DNA from: Guadua angustifolia
Lineage: Eukaryota > Streptophyta > Magnoliopsida > Poales > Poaceae
Length of the DNA stretch: 64,000 nt
NCBI GenBank assembly: GCA_036346375.1
Contig: CM070520.1
Span: forward strand, 45,155,854-45,219,853
Direction of reading: 5' to 3'
Positions within the stretch are counted from its first letter, which is position 1. Each line of letters begins with the position of its first letter. Shown here piece after piece: positions 53,866 to 63,991 of this stretch. The translations under genes and the position numbers were made by a program. Under the pieces are notes generated by a model that had not been told where the DNA came from, did not search any database, and saw only the letters and a list, made by a program, of their open reading frames with translations.

Positions 53866-56101
53866 TGGTATCGAGCTAGGTCTCAAACAAGAGGGTGGGA
53901 ATGATAGTACCACCTTGCTTGTGGAGGGAGAGAATGCCACCTTAAAAGGGAAACAACCCTTCCCCATCGGGCTAGTCTTTGGGGCCACATGGGACTCTTA
54001 TGGCACAGCTATGGCAGCCAAGGTGTGTATTCTCTCGTTGGGCCAAGGCCCACGCTGAGCGATTGGGAAATCCGCTCATAAGGCAACCATCATCTCTCTG
54101 GTTGTGGCGAAAACATGTTATGCACTGAGGGATACATCGATTAGTATCGAGCTAGGTCCCAAACAAGAGGGTGGGAATGATAGTACCACCTTGCTTGCGT
54201 ATTGGAGAGAATACCACCTTAAAGGGAGAGCAACCCTCCCCCATCGAGGCTAGTCTTTTGGGGGCCACATGGGACTCTTATGGCACAGCTATGGCGCCAA
54301 GGTGTGTATTCCTTGTTGGGCCAAGGCCCACGCCGCTGGGCAGATTAGGCGATCCGCTTCATGGGCGAGGCACGTGCATCACACTCTGGTTGAGCATGAA
54401 GAACACGTTCGCACCAGGAGGATGCATCGGTTGGTATCGAGCTAGGTCCCAAACAAGAGGGTGGGAATGATAATACCACCTTGCTTGTGGAGGAGAAAAT
54501 ACCACCTTAAAAGGGAGGCAACCCTCCCCATCGAAGCTAGTCTTTTAGGGGCCACATGGGACTCTTATGGCACAGCTATGGCAGCCAAGGTGTGTATTCT
54601 CTCGTTGGCCAAGGCCCACGCCGGGCTGGGCCGTCACGGAAGATTAGGCGATCCGCTGGCCGTAGACACGTCTCGCATATGGCGATAGCTGCGGGTGAAG
54701 GGCATGTTGCGTACATGGGAGGGATGCATTAGTACCGGTGCATCCTCCCTGGTGCGCACGCGTCTTTTCGCGCCCACCAGATGGCGACGTGTTTCGCCAT
54801 CGGATCGCCTAATCGCCTGTGGGCGTGGGCTTGGCCCAACGAGGGAATACACACCTTGATGCCATAGCTGTGCCATAAGAGTCCCATGGGCCCCAAAAGA
54901 CTAGCCCGATGGGGGGCTTTCCTTTAAGGTGGAGATCTTCCTCCACAAGCAAGGTGGTACTATCATTCCCACCTCTTGTTTCTTCGGGACCTAGCTCGAT
55001 ACTAATCGATGCATCCTCCTGGTGCATAACGTGCACTTCACGGCCCACCAGAGTGGCGACGTGTTCGCCTTGAAAGCGGATCGCCTAACTAGCCTGGGGT
55101 GGGCCTTGGCCCAACGAGAGAATACACACCTCTACCGCCATAGCTGTGCCATAAGAGTCCCATGTGGCCCCCAAAAGACTAGCCCGATGGCGGAGGGTTG
55201 CTCTCCCTTTAAGGTGGTATTCTCCGCCTCCACAAGCAAGGTGGTACTATCATTCCCACCTCTTATTTCGGGACCTAGCTCGATACCAACTGATGCATTC
55301 TGCCCCAAAGAACGTGTTCTTCGCGGCCAAATACCAGTGGCGCGACGTGTTCGCTTTGGGCGAAAGGATCGCCTAATCGCCTGTGTATGGGGCCTTGGCC
55401 CGACGAGGAATACACACCATGGCTGCCATAGCTGTGCCATAAGAGTCCCATGTGGCCCCCAAAAGACTAGCTCGATGGGGAGGGTTGTTCTCCCTTTAAG
55501 GTAGATTCTCCTCCACAAGCAAGGTGGTACTATCATTCCCACCTCTTGTTTCGGGACCTAGCTTTGATACTAACCGATGCATCCTCCCGGTGCAAGAACG
55601 TGCCTTCATGCGCCACCAGAGGAGACGACGTGATTCGCCATGAGCGGATCGCCTAATCGCTCAGTGGCGGGCCTTGGCCCAACGAGGAATACACACCTTG
55701 GCCATAGCTGTGCCATAAGAGTCCCATGTGGCCCCCAAAAGACTAGCCTCGATGGGGGAGGGTTGTCCTTTTAAGGTGGTATTCTCCTCCACAAGCAAGG
55801 TGGTACTATCATTCCCACCCTCTTGTTTTCGGGACCTAGCTTTGATACTAATCGATGCATCCTCCCGGTGCAAGCAACGTGTTCTTCATGCCCACCAGAT
55901 GGCACACGTGCCTCGCCTCGAAAGCAGAGATCGCCTAATCTGCCCAGGCGTGGGCCTTGGCCCAACGAGGAATACACACCTTGGCTGCCATAGCAGCCAT
56001 AAGAGTCCCATGTGGCCCCAAAGACTACTTTGATGGGGGAGGGTTGCTCTCCCTTTTAAGGTGGTATTCTCTCCCCTCCACAAGCAAGGTGGTACTATCA
56101 T
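53866..56101. repeat. Eight copies of a ~285-bp PBS-leader module, three direct then five inverted
   Basis: Direct copies start with PBS-like TGGTATCGAGC/TAGTATCGAGC at 53866, 54142 and 54432. Orientation flips at about 54735 (GGATGCATTAGTACCGGTGC). Inverted copies follow, ending in the reverse PBS at about 55004, 55287, 55572 and 55850, plus a partial copy to 56101. Copies share TAGTACCACCTTGCTTGTGG, CACATGGGACTCTTATGG, GCAGCCAAGGTGTGTATTC and GGGCCAAGGCCCACG. The array lies between two copies of AAGTGGTATC (53863-53872 and 56103-56112). No ORF in it has a recognisable domain. Confidence 0.9.
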
Positions 56102-56105
56102 TAAG

Positions 56106-56117
56106 TGGTATCAGAGC
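56106..56117 (+). promoter_or_regulatory. Primer-binding site (tRNA-iMet) of the plus-strand gypsy element
   Basis: TGGTATCAGAGC, the canonical form, followed by GAGGTTTACC. In an unrearranged element it would lie two bases after the 5' LTR. Here it is 2.2 kb away because of the module array, while the PBS-like sequence next to the LTR (53866) lacks one base. Confidence 0.88.
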
Positions 56118-57627
56118 GAGGTTTACCGTCAGGTTCGCCTTTTCCCGTAGTTTAATTTAGTTTTGTGTTCGTCCCTATAGTCCACAAAAAGCCAAAAAAT
56201 GCAGTTCATAGTCTACCATACCTAGAACCACGCCCTAGCCTTTGCACAATTTCGCTTCGTAATCCGTAGTAATCGAAGTTTGTGTCCATAGTCGAGTCGT
56301 GTTGCTGGTTTAGATCGTGGTCTTAATTTAGTTGTGTTTCATCTCCACTGATCCCATACCCTACAACCGATCCACCACCAATCGCTAGTTGAGTTCTTGT
56401 TGGATTCGGATTGTTTTGTGGTTTTTCCTCAGTTTTGGAGTCCTAGTTGTGTTAGGGTTTCTCCTACCCTAATTCCCCACCTCCTGTTATCCATATCGCC
56501 ACCCCTCATCACAGAACCTGCCACCACAGATCATCGCTCCATATCCACTCCATACGCCCTTGAGTTTGGAGAGGTGTCGCCTAAAACCCCGATTCGAGTC
56601 CTTCCGTAAAACGGCCATAACTTTCGTGATACGGACTCCAAATTAGGCAAAATTTTTTTTCACAGATATCTACAGAAAATTTTACATCCGAAGTTTGAGC
56701 ACGATTTGCCGAATTTATTTTTGCGAAATTCCCTCGAAGATTGAGTTCTCGCCATCAAGTTTGAGCACGCTTTTAAAAAACACTTCTTATTTCATATCGG
56801 TTTCATCTTACATCTGCTCAAAGGAAAATTTGTGTACTGTCTACCTTTGTGCTCCTGATCCTAGGAAAAATATCAGAAAAATCAAAGAAAAATAATAAAA
56901 ATTGTGAAAGAAGCCTAGAGCAAAAAAAAATTTGTGAAGGCAAATAAGAGCAAAAAAAAAGCGGACAGAGCAAGGGTAGGTGTTTTTACCGCGCTTCGAT
57001 AAAAGTGTTTTGCTGTTATGCTGATATCTGTTCATATAATCGACGCCTTGTTGCTTGTTTCTATACCTTCCTTGCTTTCGCCGCAGCCTAGAATAAGGAC
57101 ACGTTTAGACCAAAGAACTAGGGCAAGTGCTTTGGACATTTATTCAAGATTACTATCTCATATCAATTGTGTGCCACTCAATACATATAACCTTCCTACA
57201 GACTCCACATATACATCCTTCGATCAAGACAGTTATTGACCTTGCAATCGCTTCATCACGCCCTCACGGTGTCATTTAACTAGCCACGGTTGCACCGTCC
57301 CTCATTGTGTTGGTAAGAACCGTAAGAACTTGGTAAGATTGCTTGAGAGCCAGAGATTCCACCTAGTAGTTCATAGGGCTCATAATACTTGTGTTTGTAT
57401 TTCCCTCTGTGCTAACCATGGCGGTGGCAAGAAGGGCAGGAACGAGGAGGATGTTACCATCGGCGACTGTGTCCTTCATTTAGAGTTGTCGACCATGCTG
57501 GATGAGATAAAATGATGTTCAAGGAGCATGCCATGACGCACGAACAGACCCTTGAGAGCATCGACGACGAAGTTTCCACCCTTGCCGATAGGATGGATGC
57601 CGTCGAAAAACGCTTCTCCCGCGATCG
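56118..57627 (+). other. 5' leader of the plus-strand gypsy element
   Basis: Pyrimidine-rich then AT-rich sequence between PBS and gag, without a recognisable domain. Runs of A and AGAGCAAAAAAAA repeat near 56925-56960. The segment 57420-57625 encodes GGGKKGRNEEDVT- and RMDAVEKRFSRDR-like pieces in changing frames, which probably belong to the gag N-terminus. Confidence 0.5.
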
Positions 57628-58330
57628 TTGATGGAGATGCATCCGTCAACCACGGCAACAACGACTCATGACGAGGATGGTGATTTTGAGGAGACGAAGA
57701 TGAGCGACAACGTGCCGCCAGGGACCGAAGCCGCTCAACGAGACGCCCGCTTGCATGACCGCTTTCGCCGCAACCATCACGGTATGGGAGGTATTAACCG
57801 TAACCGCAATGATGATCATTTCGCTAAGGTAAAATTCACCATCCCTTCCTTTTACGGAGGTTATGATGTCGATGCCTACTTAGATTGGGAGATGACGGTC
57901 GAGCAAAATTTAATTCCCATCTAGTTCGAGATTCATAGGGTTAGACAAGCCACTAGTGAATTTAAAGATTTTGCTATAATCGGTGGAATGAACTAGTAAA
58001 TGCCCGCTACAACCTTGATTCTTGGCGAGATTAAAAGATGCTATGCGTAATAGATTTGTTCCTCCTTCCTACCAACGTGATATGCGCAAGAGATTGCAAC
58101 GATTAGATCAAGGTAGTATGACTGCTCGTGAATATTACCAAGAGCTTCAAAAGGGTATGTTACGTTGTGGGGTAGTAGAGGAACCCGAGGATAAAATTGC
58201 GATTTTACGGTGGGTTGCGCCCGTAAATTCAGGATATTGTTGATTATAAAGAATATACAAGCTGTCAATCGCTTGTTTCAACTTGCTATGTTAGCAGAGA
58301 AGGAATTGCAGGACGCCATTCCAAGAGCAG
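57628..58330 (+). pseudogene. gag: gypsy Gag, frameshifted
   Basis: Frame 57628-57924 ends KVKFTIPSFYGGYDVDAYLD, WEMTVEQNLIPI, a standard start of plant gypsy capsids. Frame 58022-58243 continues RLKDAMRNRFVPPSYQRDMR, QRLDQGSMTAREYYQELQKG, the Retrotrans_gag core. Frame breaks lie at about 57925-58020 and after 58243. The zinc knuckle expected near 58350-58500 is not readable: this stretch is rich in CCGCC and Pro/Ser codons. The minus-strand frames over it are shadows. Confidence 0.8.
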
Positions 58331-58760
58331 AGTAATCTTTGGCAGCACCTTCACGCCCGAACGACTACGGACAAGCGAAGACAAGCCTTCTTCCACCTTT
58401 CGACCAGCTTCACCGCCACCTTCGACGAAAGCACACGATCGGCACCGACGGCACCACCGCCCGTGCTGCGGATAAAGAAGGCAAGTCGGCCCCGCCAACA
58501 CCGCCAAGAGCTCCTCCGTCGCTTCCACAGCCGTACATCGACGGAATTGCCGCCATAAGTGCCAAGGATTGGCCATGTCAAGAGAGAATGCCCCACCGGC
58601 GGGCATACATCGCCACCGACGACGGAGGTTACATCGCCTCCGATGTTGAGGATGAGATCGACGACACCGGGTGGACGACGATGAGGTTGATGATGAAGCC
58701 ACCTTTGGCGCCGAGGATATCGCTTCAGACAGTCCATCATTGTCCAACGTGTCCTTAGCG
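58331..58760 (+). pseudogene. gag: gypsy Gag tail (knuckle region, degraded)
   Basis: A single + frame at 58339-58758 is open but reads mostly out of register. SKDWPCQERMPHRRAYIATD near 58555-58620 corresponds to the usual linker after the zinc knuckle, and DGGYIASDVEDE to the acidic segment before protease. One or two indels have shifted the knuckle out of frame. Confidence 0.5.
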
Positions 58761-58761
58761 C

Positions 58762-59160
58762 ATGATGGAGCAAGCCGAGCGCGCAAGAGCGCCACAACTT
58801 GTTCCAGATTTCTTCGTCATCAACAACCGACGGCGCCGCGTGATCATTGACTCCGGTTTGCAACAACTTGGTGAGTACAGATTTGGTCAAGAAGCTTGGC
58901 TTGACCACACGCCGCACCCACATCCATACCACATTCAAGGGTGAATGATTCCGGCAAAGCTAAGGTAACACAAACAGTTCGGGTTCATTTTTCCATTGGT
59001 TCCTATTCTGATTTTGCTGATTGTGATGTGGTTCCGATGCAAGCTTGCTCTCTTTTATTGGGTCGCCCATGGGAATATGACACTGATGCACTTCACCACG
59101 GTAGAAGTAATAAATACACTTTTATGCATAAGGGAAAGAAAATTACACTTCTACCTTTGA
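58762..59160 (+). pseudogene. pol: gypsy aspartic protease
   Basis: RRRVIIDSGLQQLGEYRFG near 58827-58885 has the DSG active site, though the usual Ser/Ala-rich residues after it are changed. After a frame break at about 58942 the frame continues VRVHFSIGSYSDFADCDVVP and ACSLLLGRPWEYDTDALHHG, the conserved LLGRPWQ(F/Y)D segment of plant gypsy proteases, then KKITLLPLTPAEIVKSD. Confidence 0.75.
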
Positions 59161-60150
59161 CCCCCGCTGAAATTGTTAAATCTGATAGGGAGCGGATTGC
59201 TAATGACAAGAAACCCATTGATGAGAAATCTGAAATTCAGCATGTAGCCAACCAAATTAAATTGAGGAATCTGTCTTGCTTGCTACAAAATCTGATCTTG
59301 CTGCAATTAGTGATGATGCTTTGTGCTATGCCTGTGCTATGCAAAGATGCTTTGTTTTCATTGGATGATCTGCCTAGTACTTTGCCTCCTGCTGTCACTA
59401 ACCTTTTGCAGGAGTATGAGGATGTTTTTCCTGCCGAGATACCTCTAGGACTCCCACCCATACGAGGGATTGAGCACCAAATTGATTTGATACCTGGAGC
59501 GAGTTTGCCAAACCGCGCTGCTTATAGGACCAACCCCGAGGAGACTAAGGAGATTCAGCGCCAAGTCCAAGATCTTTTGGACCGCTGGTATGTACGTGAG
59601 AGCCTTAGTCCTTGTGTCTGTCCCTCGTCTTTTGGTTCCTAAGAAAGATGGCGGTTATGAATGCGTAGATTGTAGAGCCATTAACAATATCACAATAAGG
59701 TACCGCTATCCTATTCCTAGGCTAGACGACATGCTTGATGAGTTAAGTGGTTCTATAATTTTCTAAGGTTGACTTATGAAGTGCATACCACCAAATAAGA
59801 ATGAAATTGGGAGATGAATGGAAAACAGCTTTTAAAACCAAGTTTGGATTGTATGAGTGGTTAGTCATGCCTTTTGGTTTAACTAATGCACCGAGCACCT
59901 TCATGAGCTTAATGAACGAGGTTTTACGAGCTTTCATTGGGAAATTTGTGGTGGTTTATTTTGATGATATATTGATTTACAGCAAGTCATTACATGAACA
60001 TCTTGATCATCTACGTGCTGTTTTTGATGCTTTATGTCTTTGCACGCTTATTTGGTAACCTCGAGAAGTGCACTTTTTGCACCGAACGAGTATTGTTTCT
60101 TAGCTATGTTGTGACTCGCAGGAATTGAGGTTGATGAAGCCAAGGTGCAC
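59161..60150 (+). pseudogene. pol: gypsy reverse transcriptase, frameshifted
   Basis: Frame 58941-59642 continues into EYEDVFPAEIPLGLPPIRGI and AAYRTNPEETKEIQRQVQDL, the RT start. After a frameshift at about 59615 come LVPKKDGGYECVDCRAINN and PIPRLDDMLDELSGS. Frame 59801-60058 holds RMKLGDEWKTAFKTKFGLYE, MPFGLTNAPSTFMSLMNEVL and VVVYFDDILIYSKSLHEHL, with the FDD catalytic pair intact. The first catalytic Asp segment near 59765-59780 is disrupted. It would reverse-transcribe element RNA. Inactive as it stands. Confidence 0.85.
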
Positions 60151-60958
60151 GCGATTAGAGTTGGCCAACGCCACCATTTATTTCACAAGTGCGGAGCTTC
60201 CACGGACTTGCCGGATTTTACCGCCGCTTTGTGAAGGATTTCAGCACCATTGCAGCTCCATTGAACGAGTTGACGAAGAAGGAGTTATGCTCCATTGGGG
60301 CAAGCACGGAGAATGCCTTCAATCTTTTGAAAGATAAGCTTACTGATGCACCTTTACTTCAACTTCCTGATTTTAATAAGACCTTTGAGCTTGAATGTGA
60401 TGCTAGTGGGGTTGGAATTGGTGGTGTTTTGATGCAAGATAGAAAACCTGTTGCTTATTTTAGCGAAAAATTGAGTGGTCCTGTTTTGAATTATTCCACG
60501 ATGATAAAGAATTGTATGCTCTTGTGCGATCTTTAGAAACGTGGCAACATTATCTTTGGCCCAAAGAATTTGTTATTCATTCCGATCATGAGTCGCTAAA
60601 ACATATTCGCAGTCAGGTGAAACTGAATCGTAGACATGCTAAATGGGTTGAATTTATTGAATCTTTTCCTTATGTTATCAAACACAAGAAAGGGAAGGAT
60701 AATGTGATTGCTGATGCCTTGTCTAGGAGATATACCATGTTGTCCCAACTTGATTATCGTATATTTGGATTGGAATCAATTAAAGAACAATACGCTAATG
60801 ATGCTGATTTTAAAGATGTCTTGCTGCATTGCAAAGAGGGAAGAACATGGGACAAATATGTGATAAATGATGGATTTGTGTTTAGAGCTAACCGCCTATG
60901 CATTCCAGTTGGATCCGTTCGCTTTTTTTTGATACAGAGGCTCATGGAGGAGGTTTGA
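60151..60958 (+). pseudogene. pol: gypsy RNase H region
   Basis: Frame 60189-60536 has RSFHGLAGFYRRFVKDFSTI, the RT connection, and FELECDASGVGIGGVLMQDR with the RNase H DAS motif. Frame 60512-60958 continues LETWQHYLWPKEFVIHSDHE and GKDNVIADALSRRYTMLSQL, with the DHE and DALSR boxes. One frameshift at about 60510-60535 lies at a place normally reading ELYALVR. Confidence 0.85.
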
Positions 60959-62014
60959 TGGGTCATTTTGGTGCCAAGAAGACGGAGGTCGTGCTGTCCG
61001 CTCACTTCTTTTGGCAAGATGAGGCGAGACATTGAGAGGTTTGTATCCCGCTGCACTACATGTCAAAAGGCTAAGTCACGATTGAATCCACATGGTTTAT
61101 ATATGCCTCTTCCTGTTCCTAGCACTCCATGGGAGGATATATCTATGGACTTTGTTTTAGGACCGCTTAGGACCAAGAGGGGAGGATAGCATTTTTGTGG
61201 TGGTTGATAGATTTTCTAAGATGGCTCACTTTATTCCTTGTCATAAGAGCGACGATGTGTTAATGTTGCTAACCTTTTCTTTCAAGAAATCGTCGCTTGC
61301 ATGGTATGCCTTCTACTATTGTTTCAAATCGTGATGCTAAGTTTTGAGCCACTTTTGGAGAACTCTATGGAATAAATTGGGGACCAAGCTGCTGTTTTCA
61401 ACCACATGTCATCCCCAAACCGATGGCCAAACCGAGGTAGTAAATCGTACATTATCTACTATGTTGAGGACTGTTCTGAAGAAGAATTTGAAGATGTGGG
61501 AAGAGTGTTTGCCGCATGTTGAGTTCGCTTATAATAGGGCGGTACACTCCACCACCAAGATAAGTCCTTTTCAGGTAGTGTATGGCTTCAATCCCCGTGC
61601 TCCTATTGATCTATTACCTTTACCTACTAGTGAACGAGTTAATCATGATGCTAAGGAACGTGCTGAATTTATTCTGAAATTGCATGAAAAGACTAGAGAA
61701 AATATTGAAATGATGAATGAAAGGTATAGGATTGCGGGAAGTAAAGGTAGAAAGGAAGTAAAACTTGAACCGGGTGATTTAGTATGGTTACACTTGCGAA
61801 AGGATCGTTTTTCAGAATTGAGAAAGTCTAAATTAATGCCTAGAGCTGATGGTCCTTTCAAGATACTTGAGAAAATAAATGATAATGCATATAAACTTGA
61901 GTTGCCGCCCGAATTTGGGGTTAGTCCCACATTTAACATTGCAGATTTGAAACCGTTCATGGGAGAAGAAGATGAGCTTGAGTCGAGGACGACTCCACTT
62001 CAAGAGGGGGAGGA
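60959..62014 (+). pseudogene. pol: gypsy integrase, core damaged, C-terminus open
   Basis: The HHCC finger is at about 60960-61075: GHFGAKKTEV, then CTTCQKAKS. The core starts SMDFVLGPL near 61145 and VVVDRFSKMAHFIPC near 61200. 61240-61345 is degraded and the second catalytic Asp (SNRDAKF-like) has shifted frame. Frame 61344-62282 is open and reads TCHPQTDGQTEVVNRTLSTM (catalytic Glu), YGFNPRAPIDLLPLPTSERV, PGDLVWLHLRKDRFSE and ADGPFKILEKINDNAYKLEL (GPF/Y module). It then crosses the PPT into the 3' LTR. Confidence 0.85.
62001..62014 (+). promoter_or_regulatory. Polypurine tract of the plus-strand gypsy element
   Basis: CAAGAGGGGGAGGA lies directly before the LTR start TGATGAGGAC. It is also coding, reading QEGEDDED across the tract and the LTR border in the integrase frame. 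Confidence 0.85.
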
Positions 62015-62933
62015 TGATGAGGACATCACTCCTATGCATACGCCCGAGACTCCTCCAGTTTGTGATGCAAGGACCCATCACAAGAGCACGAGCACGGCAA
62101 TTGAATCAACAGTGAGCTCGTTCCTAAGTGCCCGTCTGATACTTGTGAGAATGGTATGCTACCTAATGATATTATTGATTATATTGTACTTAGGAACTTT
62201 GGAGAGGATCATGAAGGCCTTGGGAACCAGCAAGGGCCAGGAGGGAGGCAAGGAGGGTGTCCAATTCAAGTTGGAGGTCTAATTCGTCTCGGAGTCGACT
62301 ACCTCGGCCACCAGGAGCAGCGTTCACTAAAATCGTCACCCAGGCCACAAACGGGCTCCGATTTTGATGATCCACATATGCCTCGAAAGCTAAGGAGATA
62401 ACCTTTCCAATGGCACCAGTTTCAGGTCATTTGGACTTCGGAGTCGACAGGAATTCACGTTGCAATTTGGCGGACAGAATCTGTACCAGGGTGCTGCGTC
62501 ACCAATTTGGGCCCTTGGCCCATGTATCGTGTTGGAGTCCATCACGGACGCATCTAGGGTTTCTAGGACGTCCCCTAGCCTATATATCCAGTAGCCGCCG
62601 CTAGGGTTTGATTTGGGTTTTGCTTAGATTAATTCTGTCTTGAACAGTGTCGCCGTTCATCGGTTTGTGAGACCCCAACTCGTGAGCTTCATCCTCAATT
62701 GCAAATTCAGTTGCATCTTTCATGTTCTTGCTTGTGTTCTCGATTCATTGGCAGGGATTAGCCTTCGTGGCGAGGTCAACCGGCAGCGCACGGTTGATAA
62801 CCGAGGACGCGTGGTGCTGCGATTGCAGGGGGTTTGATCGTGCCCGATCAAGAAGCCGGATCGTGTGTGTCTCGCGCCGCCTAATCGACTTATCCTCCAC
62901 CTGACGGAAGTTCGGGCAACCCCGTCCCCATCA
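62015..62933 (+). repeat. 3' LTR of the plus-strand gypsy element, encoding the Pol tail
   Basis: 919 bp, partner of 52957-53863. The Pol frame enters it (DEDITPMHTPETPP) and then loses frame near 62060-62135 through single-base indels. The continuation NGMLPNDIIDYIVLRNFGED...PHMPRKLRR is open at 62156-62401. A TATA-like TATATATCC lies at 62580-62589. Confidence 0.92.
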
Positions 62934-63250
62934 ATTTCTCCTCTAGCCATAAGGCATAAAGGAGTGACGAAAGCCGACGAAGCCTCCTTGATGGCGATAC
63001 CGGCAAGACCCTTCTTTTTTGAAGGAGTCTCTTCTTCGGATGAGTCGGAGCCCGAATATTCTTCTTCGGAATCCCATTCTCCAATATGAGCTTCACCCTT
63101 GCCATCCTTTTAGAGTTTCTTGAAGAGTTTCTTCTTGCCTTGATAGAATTTCTTCTTCTTGGGTGATTTATCCTTGTCTTCATTCTTCTTAGGACAATGT
63201 GAGGCGATGTGCCCCTTCTCATCACATTCATAACACCGGATATTTGCATA
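62934..63250 (-). pseudogene. gag: Sirevirus Gag, zinc-knuckle and basic region
   Basis: Read on -, RCYECDEKGHIASHCPKK near 63190-63243 is an intact CCHC zinc knuckle, followed by a Lys-rich stretch (KKKKFYQGKKKLFKKL) and a Ser/Glu-rich one up to MARGE at the gypsy insertion. A frameshift near 63105 and one near 63250-63290 separate it from the flanking gag frames. The knuckle would bind element RNA for packaging. Confidence 0.75.
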
Positions 63251-63286
63251 CCGGTTGGAGCTTGAATATTGCCCTTTCTTGAACCT

Positions 63287-63991
63287 TTACGGACCGCTTG
63301 AGTTTGAGCATCTTCTCATAAATTTCTTCATTCTTCTCACTAGAAGCGCCATCTCCTCCTCGGTGTCCTCATCTTTGGAGTCTTCGCCACTTGACTCCGC
63401 CTTAGCTTTCAAGGCGATGTTCTTCTTCTTGGAAGAGCTTTGTTCCAACAACTCTTCCTTGTCTTTCTTGTAGAGTTCATTTGTGATGAGATTGCCGAGA
63501 AGTTCGGTGGGTGTCATCCTTGGCAACTCCGGTGAGTTGAGAAATAATGTCACCAAGGTCTCATACTTCTCCGGAAGGGCCCTAAGCATCTTCCTAACAA
63601 CATCAACATCACTCAAGGTGGAACCAAGTCCCTTGAGCTCATTAACAATGTTATTTAATCGAGAATACATTTCATTTATACTTTCATGAGGCAACATAAT
63701 AAAACTTTCATACTTTACTCTAAGCATATGCAATTTAGCTTCCTTAACCGTGGATGTCCCTTCATGAATTTCCGATAATGTATTCCAAATTTCAAGTGCG
63801 GTTTCTAAATTACTTATGCGATTGAATTCATCCGCATTTAATGCACCAAAGATAGCATTCATAACTTGAGCATTTAAATGAACATATCTTTCATTTTGTT
63901 CCGGGGTTAAAGCGGGATCACCGGTCACAACATAGCCCTCATTTACAATTATCCATATGTTGGGGTTCATAGCTTTAAGATACACGGTCAT
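63287..63991 (-). CDS. gag: Sirevirus Gag capsid domain (UBN2/copia-type gag)
   Basis: A 234-codon frame on -: MTVYLKAMNPNIWIIVNEGY, PEQNERYVHLNAQVMNAIFG, LETALEIWNTLSEIHEGTST, KLHMLRVKYESFIMLPHESI, MYSRLNNIVNELKGLGSTLS and KMLRALPEKYETLVTLFLNS. These are the conserved blocks of the copia UBN2 Gag family. The last ~50 residues are Lys/Glu/Ser-rich. The true start is probably further right, since the domain normally begins about 20 residues earlier (a WKxRM segment), and 63992-64000 reads KIRM. No stop interrupts it. Confidence 0.88.
   Translation of the reverse strand: MTVYLKAMNPNIWIIVNEGYVVTGDPALTPEQNERYVHLNAQVMNAIFGALNADEFNRISNLETALEIWNTLSEIHEGTSTVKEAKLHMLRVKYESFIMLPHESINEMYSRLNNIVNELKGLGSTLSDVDVVRKMLRALPEKYETLVTLFLNSPELPRMTPTELLGNLITNELYKKDKEELLEQSSSKKKNIALKAKAESSGEDSKDEDTEEEMALLVRRMKKFMRRCSNSSGP

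Larger units (their letters stand above)
52957..62933 (+). mobile_element. Ty3/gypsy element (+) with duplicated leader array, inserted in Sirevirus gag
   Basis: 5' LTR 52957-53863, 3' LTR 62015-62933, both TGATGAGGACATCAC...CCCCATCA. Flanking 5-mers are GTTTC (52952-52956) and ATTTC (62934-62938), a target duplication with one change. True PBS at 56106-56117, PPT at 62001-62014. The order gag, protease, RT, RNase H, integrase marks gypsy. Length is about 10 kb, of which 2.2 kb is the module array at 53866-56101. The TGATG...CATCA ends and a pol tail reading into the LTR recall CRM-type chromoviruses, but the clade is tentative. Multiple frameshifts are present. Confidence 0.93.

Noticed and set aside
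53866..53876. PBS next to the 5' LTR taken as the active primer site, or as a tRNA gene
   Set aside because: It has lost one base (TATCGAGC for TATCAGAGC), and the canonical PBS is at 56106. The match to tRNA-iMet is limited to the 3' end complement, so it is not a tRNA gene.
54171..55542. Repeated 70-160-codon frames on both strands with GATWDSYGTAMA-like phrases
   Set aside because: The phrases repeat because the underlying DNA module repeats. Frames do not persist between copies and differ by indels, so no protein is implied.
53866..56101. CRISPR-like or satellite array
   Set aside because: Repeat units are ~285 bp, diverged and partly inverted, with no short repeat/unique spacer pattern. 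The setting is a plant retrotransposon leader.
58286..58938. Long minus-strand frames of 169 and 195 codons
   Set aside because: They are shadows of the plus-strand gypsy gag-protease region. Translations are low-complexity and match nothing, while the plus strand carries gag and protease motifs.
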